Shown here: piece by piece, positions 36,574 to 44,562 of the stretch
Layout: each line of letters begins with the position of its first letter
How positions within the stretch are numbered: the stretch's first letter is position 1
Origin: Mycolicibacterium sp. BiH015
Lineage (GTDB): Bacteria; Actinomycetota; Actinomycetes; Mycobacteriales; Mycobacteriaceae
Length of the DNA stretch: 64,000 bases
Assembly: GCF_027706845.1 (NCBI RefSeq)
Contig: NZ_JAQGCZ010000008.1
Span: 186,001 to 250,000, forward strand
Direction of reading: 5' to 3'
The notes under the pieces: model-generated
What the model saw: only the letters and a program-made list of their open reading frames with translations
What the model was told of the DNA's origin: nothing
Databases searched by the model: none
Position numbers and translations under genes: made by a program

Positions 36574-36774
36574 GTGAGCGTGTTGAGTGAACAGCAGGTG
36601 ATCGACCAGCTGACCGATCGGCTTGTGGGCACATACTCGCAGGTTGAGCCCGCGCAGATCGCATGTGTCGTGCAGCAGCAGTACGCCCGTTTTCACGGGC
36701 GCCCCATTCGAGATTTCGTACCGTTGTTCGTCGAGCGAAACGTCACGAAAGAGCTCGCCAAGCTCCTTAGCTAA
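36574..36774 (+). CDS. Three-helix bundle dimerization-type small protein
   Basis: 66 aa (GTG at 36574; another GTG at 36580). Three short helices with QQQYARFHGRPIRDFVPLFVER, a pattern I recall in many mycobacterial small proteins annotated as three-helix bundle dimerization domains. Cytosolic, function unknown. Its TAA overlaps the stop of the convergent gene. Confidence 0.75.
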   Translation: MSVLSEQQVIDQLTDRLVGTYSQVEPAQIACVVQQQYARFHGRPIRDFVPLFVERNVTKELAKLLS

Positions 36775-37031
36775 CTCTCCGGCGAGGGAAACCGACGTTG
36801 TAAGTTGTCGAGCATCCGCGCAATCCGACGCAGCTTTCGTTCGGCATCGCTGATATTGCGTCGGTAGAGGCTGATGCTGGACGTGGTACCTGTGGACATC
36901 GCCCGTGTGAGCCGTTTCGCGTGCTCGGCGATGTAGAACTGGAGCTCTTCGCGCTCGTTCTCCAGCTCCGACAGGAAGTAGTCAGCTTGTAGCTTGTCGG
37001 CAGTCGTCGCGGCGCCGGCTTGCACAGACAT
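36771..37031 (-). CDS. Small coiled-coil hypothetical protein
   Basis: 86 aa, nearly all helical and strongly charged (LSELENEREELQFYIAEHAK, SDAERKLRRIARMLDNLQRR), probably a coiled coil. Stop codon overlaps that of the gene on the opposite strand. No clear ribosome-binding site. Confidence 0.55.
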   Translation of the reverse strand: MSVQAGAATTADKLQADYFLSELENEREELQFYIAEHAKRLTRAMSTGTTSSISLYRRNISDAERKLRRIARMLDNLQRRFPSPES

Positions 37032-37120
37032 CCGAGTAAAGGTAGCGCAAACACCTCCCTCATGCCGTCTCGACGCTGTCTCCGTCGTATGACCAGCCTG
37101 CTACGACTCAGGTCTACTCC

Positions 37121-37390
37121 TCAGGTCGCGCTCCCGGCAGCACTTTCTAACAGCTTCTCGAAATCCGGTGTGACGTAGACGGTTTCACCGAGCCGCGTCA
37201 ATCGGTCTACCAGCTGTTTTGGCAGGCCCGGTCCGCCATCGCGAACGATGGCCTTCAGGGCAATCTCAATCGCATCGCCGTGGTCACCGATCGCCAACCG
37301 GACGAATACGTTGTTATGTTCGGCAACATTGAGGGAATTGCGGCAGTACTCCACGAGATCCCACGCCACATTGCTCAGCTCAGAATCCAT
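37121..37390 (-). CDS. Hypothetical protein
   Basis: 89 aa, helical (MDSELSNVAWDLVEYCRNSL) with a possible two-strand C-terminal part (GETVYVTPDFEKLL). A GGGAAA lies 7 bases upstream of the ATG. It shares the direction of the coiled-coil gene 89 bases downstream. Family not recognised. Confidence 0.55.
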   Translation of the reverse strand: MDSELSNVAWDLVEYCRNSLNVAEHNNVFVRLAIGDHGDAIEIALKAIVRDGGPGLPKQLVDRLTRLGETVYVTPDFEKLLESAAGSAT

Positions 37391-37632
37391 AGATTCATTT
37401 CCCGGCGAGTGGCGGTTGGCCGCTCGCTGGCCCGGTATCCGCGCCTGAAGACTTCGCTACAGGTCCTCGGCATACCTGCGCTCGGAAGCTTGAAACGAAC
37501 GGAAGCCCGGGCGAGCGACACGATGGCGGCGACCGTCAAGTCAACGACGACTAGCTATGATCAGGAGTCGGCGGAATACCAACACGATCACGCGGCAGCA
37601 GAGCATTCATCACCGCGTCGGAGACTTGTCAC

Positions 37633-38088
37633 TCAAAAGTCGACCAACCGGCGAGCCGCATGGTGCGATTTCTGCATACCAGCATTCCGGCCGACGTCAT
37701 CGCCCAGCGTGATGCGCTGCAGGGCGCTGTTGCTGACGTGATCGCGCCTCAGAGCTAGAATAACCTCATCATTGGCTCCTGGAACCTGCGCGTGTTCGGC
37801 GGTCTCACGCCGTCTGGCGGGCAGCGGAGCTGAATTCGCCGAAGCATGACTGGCGAGCAGTGACCTTGATCGCCGAGGCGATCCCTGACAGACAAACACA
37901 GCTTGATAGAGCGCCATCAAGCTTCGCCCGGTTGGCTCCACCTCTTCTGCCAGATCTGCAGCGTCCCGATAAAGCTTCATGCCCTTGTCCAGGTTGCCTG
38001 CCGCCAAGTGCGCAAGGCCCAGGGTCGCACTCAAGACGGCACCTACGGGGAGCACCGGCCCGCGGACCCCTTCCGTAACGAGCCACAC
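37633..38088 (-). pseudogene. Possible TPR-protein remnant
   Basis: Residues ~10-65 of this frame (LGLAHLAAGNLDKGMKLYRD and the next helix pair) look like a tetratricopeptide repeat, but the sequence after about residue 70 loses protein character and no proper start is seen. A protein-like continuation exists in another frame (GIASAIKVTARQSCFGEF). Probably a decayed fragment; the whole 37391-38159 gap otherwise has no gene. Confidence 0.3.
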
Positions 38089-38159
38089 GCCGAGCTGCCA
38101 CCCGGCGCCGCGAAACCTCCGCCCGCGGCGGCCTCAGCTGCCGCTGGCCGGCTGTTTCG

Positions 38160-38606
38160 CTAGCTGGCGAGGAGAGCCTTGGCGCCGATCATGGCGTAGT
38201 CGTCCACGACCCCAGCCGCGTCCAACGCCTCCTTTAGTTTCGCCAAGACACCGAACCCGGAATCATTGGGTTCATCACGCGGAACCTGGACGACGAAGTC
38301 AACGGACCAGTCCCGTGGCGCCGCTGTGTAATCAGCTTCGACACCGCGACGTTCTAGGTCGGTTTTGACAGCGATGAAGACGTTTTCTAAGTCATCGGCG
38401 GTGGCGCCGCCATCGTTGACGAATTGCAGGGTGACTTTGAAAGCGGCGACGATGAGTTTCCGGCTAGGGGACGATGGCTGGATCCCGGCGACAGGGCGTG
38501 GACCGAGTGCAGCGGTAGGCACTGGTCGGAGCGCGGCGAAACGCTTCAAAGTCTCTTCGCGAGACATCGAGTCGTCGTCAATCCAATCGGATGAATCCGG
38601 AGTCAT
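38160..38606 (-). CDS. Unknown protein paired with the upstream 90-aa protein (antitoxin-like position)
   Basis: 148 aa from ATG 38606, chosen because AGGAGGTG lies directly upstream; the frame is open to 38627. The acidic N-terminus (MTPDSSDWIDDDSMSREETL) is followed by a Pro-rich linker and an alpha/beta domain (RKLIVAAFKVTLQFVNDGGA, DWSVDFVVQVPRD). It is the second gene of a two-gene unit with the 90-aa protein. An antitoxin role is suggested only by size and order. Confidence 0.7.
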   Translation of the reverse strand: MTPDSSDWIDDDSMSREETLKRFAALRPVPTAALGPRPVAGIQPSSPSRKLIVAAFKVTLQFVNDGGATADDLENVFIAVKTDLERRGVEADYTAAPRDWSVDFVVQVPRDEPNDSGFGVLAKLKEALDAAGVVDDYAMIGAKALLAS

Positions 38607-38630
38607 CTTCACCTCCTCACCTCGCATATC

Positions 38631-38903
38631 TCATGATAGCCAGCGAGCAGATTTGATCATCCACGTATCGGCGTAGTCGTCCCATTCGGGGATCGGAATC
38701 AAAGCGCAGATAACTTCACGTCCCCTCGCGTCGGTACCGAGCGCGATAACACGCCAGCCGTGCTCGTCGGAGTACTCCCACCCTGCCTCAGTTTCCGCTG
38801 GCGCTTGGATGGCGTCGACAACGTCGTCGAAGGTGATGCCGTCGTGTTTCCGGTGCAGCTTGTCCTCAGTCGGTGGCTCGATACGCAGCTGCCCGAAATG
38901 CAT
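38631..38903 (-). CDS. Small BrnT/RelE-like protein (toxin candidate)
   Basis: 90 aa. Starts MHFGQLRIEPPTEDKLHRKH, then GITFDDVVDAI, a Trp/His strand (EHGWRVIALGTDARGREVIC) and a short C-terminal helix, resembling small toxins with a DUF4258/BrnT-type layout. 24 bases upstream of the 148-aa gene on the same strand. No catalytic residues can be assigned by eye. Confidence 0.65.
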   Translation of the reverse strand: MHFGQLRIEPPTEDKLHRKHDGITFDDVVDAIQAPAETEAGWEYSDEHGWRVIALGTDARGREVICALIPIPEWDDYADTWMIKSARWLS

Positions 38904-39051
38904 AGCTCAGATCTTGCCTCACACGCCGCAATCAAAGCTTGACGTTGTTGGCCTCATAGCGACGCCGGCGAACGATGCGTGTGGGTTCAACCCGTCGAGA
39001 CCGAAGCATTGGCACGCGGCTCGCCGGTGACCCGCGTCGTGCCCACGGCCT

Positions 39052-39168
39052 ATGGCCACCCTGTGGGTCGACCAGCCGATGCTGGCCGCCCGCATCAACG
39101 ACCTGGACCCGATTGAAGTTGCCATACTCGAGCACCACCTGGAGGACCAATGGCTTTGGATACCTTGA
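39052..39168 (+). CDS. Small ORF overlapping the DUF3263 remnant
   Basis: 38 aa (MATLWVDQPMLAARINDLDP and on) ending 18 bases inside the decayed DUF3263 gene. The frame has protein-like composition, but no strong ribosome-binding site is visible. It could be a leftover of an operon partner. Confidence 0.3.
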   Translation: MATLWVDQPMLAARINDLDPIEVAILEHHLEDQWLWIP

Positions 39169-39369
39169 CCGACCAGCAACGCGCAATCTAGACCTAGAGC
39201 AGCAGTGGTGGTCGACGGCCGCCGGCGAGACGCCATCCGTGCAATGGGCGTGACGCCGATCCGCTACTACCAACTGCTCAACAGGCTGCTCGCAACAGAG
39301 CGCTCGATGGCCTATGCCGCGGTCACGGTGCATCGGCTGCGTCGCATCGTTGGTGCCCCGATTTGGTAA
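39150..39369 (+). pseudogene. DUF3263-family gene broken by two frameshifts
   Basis: GGAGG precedes the ATG at 39150 (MALDTLTDQQRAI). The next family segment, LEQQWWSTAAG, is in a second frame and RRDAIRAMGVTPIRYYQLLN through HRLRRIVGAP in a third. Joined, they give the full DUF3263 pattern (ERQWW, then TRYYQLLN, then VKRLRRLR). Two indels, near 39187 and 39225, destroy the frame. The parent family is small HTH-like proteins of actinobacteria and their phages. Confidence 0.65.
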
Positions 39370-39400
39370 CAAGTCGGTTGAGCTGGCCGATAAAGCGGAC

Positions 39401-39850
39401 ATGAGGGGGATGGCACTGATCGCGACGCCGATCGCGGCACTGGCCGCGACTGTGATCGTTCCGGCGGGTGAGGCGCAAGCAGCGTGTGCGCCAGGGTCGA
39501 AGTATCTCGACGATGCCTCCGGCATCAACTACGCATGCCTCGGAGGTCAGTGGGAAGCAGTCGGCGACGTACCGGTGGCGAAGGTACCGCGAATCATCGA
39601 GCCGGGCGAAGCGTTCCTTCCCGGAAAGTACTCAGTTCCAGGCGAAATGGCGTACGGAACCTGGATGGCGCAGACCCGAGAAGGTGCATACCCACCCTGC
39701 CTGTACTACACCTTCACCCACGACGGCATCATCATCGACGCGTTCCTCGCGGACTTCAATGGTGGACCGATGACCGCAGAGCTCCACTCACCCGCTATCG
39801 CTAGTTTCCAAGGCAGCGAGAATTGCACACCCTGGGTCAAGGTCGACTAG
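39401..39850 (+). CDS. Small secreted protein
   Basis: 149 aa from ATG 39401 (another ATG at 39410). A signal peptide covers about residues 1-27 (IAALAATVIVPAGEAQA). The mature part has four Cys (ACAPGS, YACLGG, PCLYY, ENCTPW), likely two disulphides, and is beta-rich (GKYSVPGEMAYGTWMAQ). The frame upstream to 39314 reads the remnant of the previous gene. Family not recognised. Confidence 0.7.
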   Translation: MRGMALIATPIAALAATVIVPAGEAQAACAPGSKYLDDASGINYACLGGQWEAVGDVPVAKVPRIIEPGEAFLPGKYSVPGEMAYGTWMAQTREGAYPPCLYYTFTHDGIIIDAFLADFNGGPMTAELHSPAIASFQGSENCTPWVKVD

Positions 39851-39930
39851 GGTCCCTGGCGCGAAGTCGAGCTGGACCATCCTGAATAAGAGGCACACCA
39901 CGGGCCTAAGAGCGGCAACAATCGATACAT

Positions 39931-40680
39931 GTGGGGGAAGATGAAAGCAATGCTCGCGGGCCTGTGTCCAGAGGCGACGTAGTGCGTGGCAATCCGATAG
40001 GTCTCGGCATCACGTTGGCTGGGGCGGCAACGATGATGTTGGCTCTGTTCTTGCCGTTCAACGAGCCGACCGGGCCATTCGGTCGCATCCAAGACAACAC
40101 GCTTATCGAATCCGGCGGCTGGATGCTATTCCTTCTCGCACTCGCTGTTGCGATCGGCGCAGCCGGCGCCTGGACGAAGCCGGACTCGCAGACGTGGCTA
40201 CTCCCCTTGATCACAAGCGTGGTGATCGGAGCATGGATCGCTTTCACGGCGTCGTTGGACGAGGCTCGCACGCTATACCCGATTAGGAACGGGAGACCGG
40301 ACACGAGTGTGCCGGGTGAGGTCGCCGACCTCGGTATCGCTGTGTACGTCGCTGCAGCGGGAATCATCGCAGCGATCGCCGGCTCGATCATGTTGAAGTT
40401 CGCGTCCTCGATGGGCCGGTCGGCACCGGCACCGATAGCGCCCATTCCTTCGCTACCCGAGCGGCGGCGAAAGTGTCCAGAATGCGCCGAGCTGATCCTG
40501 GTCGACGCGAAAGTGTGCAAGCACTGCGGCTATCGGCTTAGCAGTGCCGTGCCCGTCATCGAGTCGTACCCCAAGACAGTTGTGAATTGCCCTCTATGCG
40601 CGGCGGAACAGCGTATCCCGAAGGGGGCACCGCGGTTTCGGTGCGGCAAGTGTCGCGAGACTGTCGACTCTCCGATCTAA
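39931..40680 (+). CDS. Four-helix membrane protein with two zinc ribbons
   Basis: 249 aa, GTG start. Four hydrophobic segments lie between residues ~22 and 165 (GLGITLAGAATMMLALFLPF to IAAIAGSIMLKF). The cytosolic C-terminus has a double zinc ribbon: CPECAELILVDAKVCKHCGY (CxxC...CxxC) and CPLCAAEQRIPKGAPRFRCG (CxxC...CxxC). The layout recalls zinc-ribbon membrane proteins of unknown role. 80 bases after the secreted-protein gene, same strand. Confidence 0.8.
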   Translation: MGEDESNARGPVSRGDVVRGNPIGLGITLAGAATMMLALFLPFNEPTGPFGRIQDNTLIESGGWMLFLLALAVAIGAAGAWTKPDSQTWLLPLITSVVIGAWIAFTASLDEARTLYPIRNGRPDTSVPGEVADLGIAVYVAAAGIIAAIAGSIMLKFASSMGRSAPAPIAPIPSLPERRRKCPECAELILVDAKVCKHCGYRLSSAVPVIESYPKTVVNCPLCAAEQRIPKGAPRFRCGKCRETVDSPI

Positions 40681-40793
40681 GCGCCGTCATTCGCCGCAGA
40701 CGGGTGCGGGGTTGCCGTGGAGTACGGTGACCATCATTGCGTCGTTGGCCGTGAACAGGTGACGTCAATCCGTGCATCTGACAACAGATCTGA

Positions 40794-41402
40794 TTGTTCG
40801 TTTGGGTCATCAAGAACATCGCTGCTATCGTCGCGCTGATCGCTTTCCTGACATCAGGGTGTGTAATTAGCAGCGACGATATCGACTCGGCCGCACGAAA
40901 GGCCGTCAACGAGCACGGGGCTGAAGTGGAAGCATCCCGGTCGTCGGCCAGCGCGTCACCCACCAACACCGAGCCGTCCGCTTCTGAGCCATGGGTTCTC
41001 GGGATGACAGTTCCCGAAGGACTCAGCCTCGAAGACACCGAGGGCGGCGGCGAAGGTCGCGACTGGTATTCCGAGGAGTGGTCCTATCACTAAAGCGTCG
41101 AGAGCGAAGATCCAGGGCATCAGGAACAGATCAGGGAGCAGATAGCCACAGTTCACGCCTACGGCTGGACCCGCTGCGAAACGTTGACGGACAGCTACGA
41201 ACAGTTCGGCCGGAACTTCGAAGCGGGGAGCGACGGCACCGCGACAGTCCACATCGGCTTCATGGAGTACGGGTCCAACAGTGGCCAGATGAAGACGCTA
41301 TGGGTCCAATCAGCAAATCCGGCTGCTCACCATCGCGAACGGTGCTGCCTCGGCTCTCTGCGTGGGCCCGACGGTGAACTTGCGGGCGTGACCTATACCT
41401 AG
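40794..41402 (+). pseudogene. Lipoprotein gene interrupted by an in-frame TAA
   Basis: From TTG 40794 the frame encodes a lipoprotein signal (VALIADLTSGC-type lipobox, read here as FLTSGC, Cys23) and an Asp/Glu/Ser-rich linker, and stops at TAA 41091-41093 after WSYH. The same frame then continues open for ~100 codons with plausible protein (ATVHAYGWTRCETLTDSYEQ, GFMEYGSNSGQMKTLWVQ) to TAG 41400-41402. A single substitution would restore a 202-aa lipoprotein. Alternatively the upstream part is a short functional protein and the rest is decaying. Confidence 0.6.
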
Positions 41403-41585
41403 CGGTACCCGAAGGTGGCGATGCCGCATTCGCACGTGTCGTCTGCGGACTCCGACGGATGCCGCCTCAGAGGGCGATCGAGCTGGTCGGGCACAGCAGC
41501 GTCAACTGCGATCCTGGATGCTCACACCGCTCACGAGGTCGGTCCTTGAAACCCTGGCCGTTCCCAGCGGCAGGTACATGTCCGA

Positions 41586-41630
41586 ACGGAGCCAAAGGGG
41601 ATTCGAACTCCCGGCCTCCCTGAAATGGAG
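41586..41630 (-). other. tRNA 3'-half-like fragment
   Basis: On the minus strand GGGAGTTCGAATCCCC looks like a T-arm (loop TTCGAAT), followed by TTTGGCTCC as a 3' acceptor strand. CTCCATTTCAGGGAG before it resembles an anticodon arm with UUC. No 5' acceptor or D-arm match is seen upstream and the variable region is too short, so it is not a working tRNA. Possible relic of an attachment site. The flanking 41403-41667 gap has no gene. Confidence 0.35.
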
Positions 41631-41667
41631 TCAATCGGGTGTATTCGGTCGAAGCCGGCCGAACCGA

Positions 41668-42153
41668 CTACTCATACCCCAGATTGACGATGTCCTCCGC
41701 CGTGCGCATCGACTGACTGGCCTGCTGGGTCATAAGCGCCTGCATCTCTGTCACGGCGCGGCGCAGCGCGACCAGCGTCGCAATCTCGGCGGCAGGGATG
41801 TCCGACCATTCGCCGAGGTGCTCGCACGTGTCTTCAGCGCCGGCCGCTACCGCCCCCGCGCGTGCCGCACTCTGGGTGTGGCTGTCGGCGGCGCGTGCGA
41901 GCTGCTCGAGCAGGCGCGCGTCGGTGGTGGCGTGGTGGCTCAGGCGCTGCGCGACAGTGGCCAGCATCTCGCGATGGGCATCGGTGATGGCGCCGGCCAT
42001 GTCATCGGTGGGCCCGGCAAGGGTCGCGCTGGATTGTGAAGCCTGCTGCAGCTTCTCGACTGTCCCAGCTGCGGGTGCCTCTGCCGACGTGAAGAGTGCG
42101 TCGGCACGGTGCAGCACGTCCATCACGCGCTCGATGGTGTCCCGTGGCGACAT
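41668..42153 (-). CDS. Helical protein, possibly DUF4226 type
   Basis: 161 aa, all helical with heptad-like Ala/Leu/Gln patterns (EKLQQASQSSATLAGPTDDM, ALRRAVTEMQALMTQQASQS) and the end IVNLGYE. Similar to helical proteins of the DUF4226 type that occur with mycobacterial T7SS genes; the family call is uncertain. It is 7 bases downstream of the XRE regulator stop, so co-transcribed with it. Confidence 0.65.
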   Translation of the reverse strand: MSPRDTIERVMDVLHRADALFTSAEAPAAGTVEKLQQASQSSATLAGPTDDMAGAITDAHREMLATVAQRLSHHATTDARLLEQLARAADSHTQSAARAGAVAAGAEDTCEHLGEWSDIPAAEIATLVALRRAVTEMQALMTQQASQSMRTAEDIVNLGYE

Positions 42154-42160
42154 AGCAGCA

Positions 42161-42871
42161 TTATGCGCTGTTGAGCGCAGCGATCAATTCCTCGATGCGA
42201 GAACGCACATCGCCCGACGCCGCAGACTTGTGCTCGACGGCCACGACGAGGTCGGCGGAGACGCCGAGGGCGGCGGCGGTCTCGCCCGCGGTGAGGTGGG
42301 CGCGGCGTCGGGCAGCGTAGAGCCGTTGTCCGAGGGTGGCTGCGGGGCCGGCGGCGGCGCGGCACATCAGATCGTCGTAGCGGCGCCGGATAGCGGCGAG
42401 CGCGGTGATCGCCGCCAGGGACCCGTGACTGGTGCGTATTGTGCGGGCGGTGATGGCTTCCAGGCGCCGTAAATCGCTCAAGATCGCTTCGGCGTAATTG
42501 GCGAATTTGGGGTGGTCGGGGGCGGGCAGGTTGGCCATTGCGGTGGCGACGGTATGCATGGCGACGTCCACGGCGTCGACGATGCCCGGTATTTCGGCGT
42601 CGCGGGCGTGCGACCGACGGGACGCGCCAGGAGCGTCGGCACCGTGGTATATCGCCGCTAGTGTTCCGGCGGGCCATTGGACGATCTCCTCGAGCACTGC
42701 CCGCGTGCGTTCCCGAGGCCAGCTGCGACCCTTCTCGAAGGCGATAAGCGAACTTGCCGTGATCACGCCTTTGCGCGCGAGTTCTCGTTGACTGATGCCC
42801 AATTCGTCACGTCGAGCAGCAAACGCCGCCCCGGCCCGAACGGTGCCCGGAGCGGGCGCGTCGTCAGGCAT
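42161..42871 (-). CDS. Dual-HTH XRE-type regulator
   Basis: 236 aa from ATG 42871. TACACT lies six bases upstream of this ATG, so the mRNA may be leaderless; the frame is open to 42901. First HTH at ~residues 15-55 (RRDELGISQRELARKGVI, FEKGRSWPRERTRAVLEEI), a long helical middle, then a second HTH near 180-230 (LGQRLYAARRRAHLTAGETA). The C-terminal two thirds are paralogous to the FHA-XRE protein at 55687-56883. Probably controls the ESX or plasmid genes; no direct evidence. Confidence 0.82.
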   Translation of the reverse strand: MPDDAPAPGTVRAGAAFAARRDELGISQRELARKGVITASSLIAFEKGRSWPRERTRAVLEEIVQWPAGTLAAIYHGADAPGASRRSHARDAEIPGIVDAVDVAMHTVATAMANLPAPDHPKFANYAEAILSDLRRLEAITARTIRTSHGSLAAITALAAIRRRYDDLMCRAAAGPAATLGQRLYAARRRAHLTAGETAAALGVSADLVVAVEHKSAASGDVRSRIEELIAALNSA

Positions 42872-43046
42872 CGGCTCAGTGTAGCGGCCGCGATGGGACA
42901 TCGACAGGCACTCGATGAAAGCGTTACGACGTCCGCTTCTGCTCCGAAGACGCTAGCACTGATCGCGCCCGACCGCGCGGTAACCCTTGCAGTGCGAGTG
43001 TTAAACCGCTAGCGTTCATTTACCGCAGACAGTTGAGGGGGTTGCA

Positions 43047-43325
43047 ATGACCAGACGCCGTGAGTTGCGCATCCTGCCGGATCCGCCGTGTTTCGCCGAC
43101 CCGAACCGATGGGCCGCCGGCGGCGACGACCCGGAGCTGAAAGCACTCTGTCGCAACTGTCCACGACGCTGGCTGTGTGCGAAAGAAGCGGTCGAAACAC
43201 CGGGCGCGCAGGGGATGTGGTCAGGGATCCACATCCCGAAGGTGGGCCGGGGGCGGGCGTTTGCCTTGCGGCAGCTGCGATCGCTGGCCGCCCACGGGGG
43301 CTATGTCATCCGCGATTCCGCCTAG
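43047..43325 (+). CDS. WhiB-family iron-sulfur regulator
   Basis: 92 aa. Four Cys in the WhiB pattern: Cys15, then CRNCPRRWLC (CxxCx5C, Cys35/38/44), followed by the turn GAQGMWSGI in place of GVWGG. A basic C-terminus (RGRAFALRQLR) would contact DNA. Binds a [4Fe-4S] cluster and acts with sigma factor. GAGGGGG precedes the ATG. Transcribed away from the XRE gene. Confidence 0.9.
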   Translation: MTRRRELRILPDPPCFADPNRWAAGGDDPELKALCRNCPRRWLCAKEAVETPGAQGMWSGIHIPKVGRGRAFALRQLRSLAAHGGYVIRDSA

Positions 43326-43348
43326 CCGAGGTTAATGCGATGACCACA

Positions 43349-44116
43349 TCAGGCAATCAGCGCACGCTCTGTCGACACGCGGCACCGCTGCACATTCACC
43401 GGGCATTGCAGCGGGTCGTAGGAGGCCCACTGTCGGTGAGCGACGAACCGGCCCGTCGCCGGGTGCCGGGGGTCGATCCACCGACCCACCACCAGGACGC
43501 TGACCGCGGCGGCTCCGGCTCGGCGCATCGTGAGCGCCGCGGATTGAGCGTTCGCCCCGGTGGTCCACACGTCATCGATCACCGCGACGTGACGGGCGCA
43601 CACCGCCTCCGGACTGCCGACGGTGAACTTGTCGAGCCGGATCGTGCGGTCGCACGGCGAGTCCAGGGTCGCGGCCAGCAGCTGCTCATCGATCGGACGC
43701 AGCGACGACGCGATCGCCGTCAGTGGATGCCTGCCGGGCCGGCTGGTCAGCGACGGTACGACGGCGTAGGCCGAGATGGGGATGCCCACGGAGGCAACGA
43801 CACACGGCTCGTGGTGCAGACCGGACGCCAGCAGAGCAGCGACCACGTCAGCGTGTCGATCGCGGTCGCGTCGCTGCGGACAGTTCTTGTAGCCGCTGAG
43901 GTGCCGCGCCGAGGCTTCCCCGGCGACGGCGTAGACAAGCGGTGCCACGACATCGGCCAGTCCGCGCAGACGCCGATGCCGGTGGCAACAGAAGCACAGC
44001 TCATACCCATCGACCGGCGCGGTACAGAGTCGGCACGTCCGGCCGGGTTCCCGGATCGTATTCCGCAGCGCGCCAGTTGTGGGCGGCGACGGTGGCTGGG
44101 AGCACTCGCTGGTCAT
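43349..44116 (-). CDS. Phosphoribosyltransferase with zinc finger (ComF-like)
   Basis: 255 aa from ATG 44116 (frame open to 44200). CRLCTAPVDGYELCFCCHRH near residue 30 is a CxxC...CxxC zinc finger. The PRPP motif VIDDVWTTGAN is at about residue 185 and belongs to a type I phosphoribosyltransferase fold. ComF/amidophosphoribosyltransferase-like proteins have been linked to DNA uptake and plasmid processes. It stands between WhiB and rep, facing WhiB convergently. Confidence 0.8.
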   Translation of the reverse strand: MTSECSQPPSPPTTGALRNTIREPGRTCRLCTAPVDGYELCFCCHRHRRLRGLADVVAPLVYAVAGEASARHLSGYKNCPQRRDRDRHADVVAALLASGLHHEPCVVASVGIPISAYAVVPSLTSRPGRHPLTAIASSLRPIDEQLLAATLDSPCDRTIRLDKFTVGSPEAVCARHVAVIDDVWTTGANAQSAALTMRRAGAAAVSVLVVGRWIDPRHPATGRFVAHRQWASYDPLQCPVNVQRCRVSTERALIA

Positions 44117-44281
44117 GGACGCACGGTAGGAACACCGACCGACCGGGCGGCGGGCCGAACACCTGGTTACATACAGACCGCACCTCATCCACAGGCGCAC
44201 CGGCGCTGCTGTTACCCGTGTGAAAGTTGGTGCGGCGTGTCACCGCCGCTCCCGCCGATCAGTACGGCATGCTCACATGCA

Positions 44282-44299
44282 GGCGCGGATATCCGCGCC
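44282..44299. promoter_or_regulatory. 18-bp perfect palindrome, copy 1 (rep upstream)
   Basis: GGCGCGGATATCCGCGCC, perfectly symmetric. A second copy starts 59 bases further on. Both lie in the 446-base gap between the divergent phosphoribosyltransferase and rep genes, so they are candidates for Rep-binding sites (origin or autoregulation). Confidence 0.65.
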
Positions 44300-44340
44300 G
44301 CCCCCTGACCGAGGGACGTCCGTGGGACACGTGTACCCAC

Positions 44341-44358
44341 GGCGCGGATATCCGCGCC
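44341..44358. promoter_or_regulatory. 18-bp perfect palindrome, copy 2 (rep upstream)
   Basis: Same sequence as copy 1, about 205 bases upstream of the rep start. Flanking bases differ between the copies except for the following GC, so the conserved unit is the palindrome. Confidence 0.65.
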
Positions 44359-44562
44359 GCTGACGGCCCAACCGAGGAGAGGAGACGCCAGCGGCACCCA
44401 GCGCCGCTGACTGAAACCTACTGCGGCACAACTAAATAACACTTCATGCGAAGCCCCTAACACGGCGAAACCCCCGGCCCAGAGGACCGAGGGTCGTCGA
44501 ATTCGAGTTGCCGCTCGAACCCGGGTGCTTTCGCGCTCTCCCCCTTGCTGAAGGGAATCGTC

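Noticed and set aside
41586..41630. Complete tRNA-Glu gene
   Set aside because: No 5' acceptor strand or D-arm and too short a variable loop.
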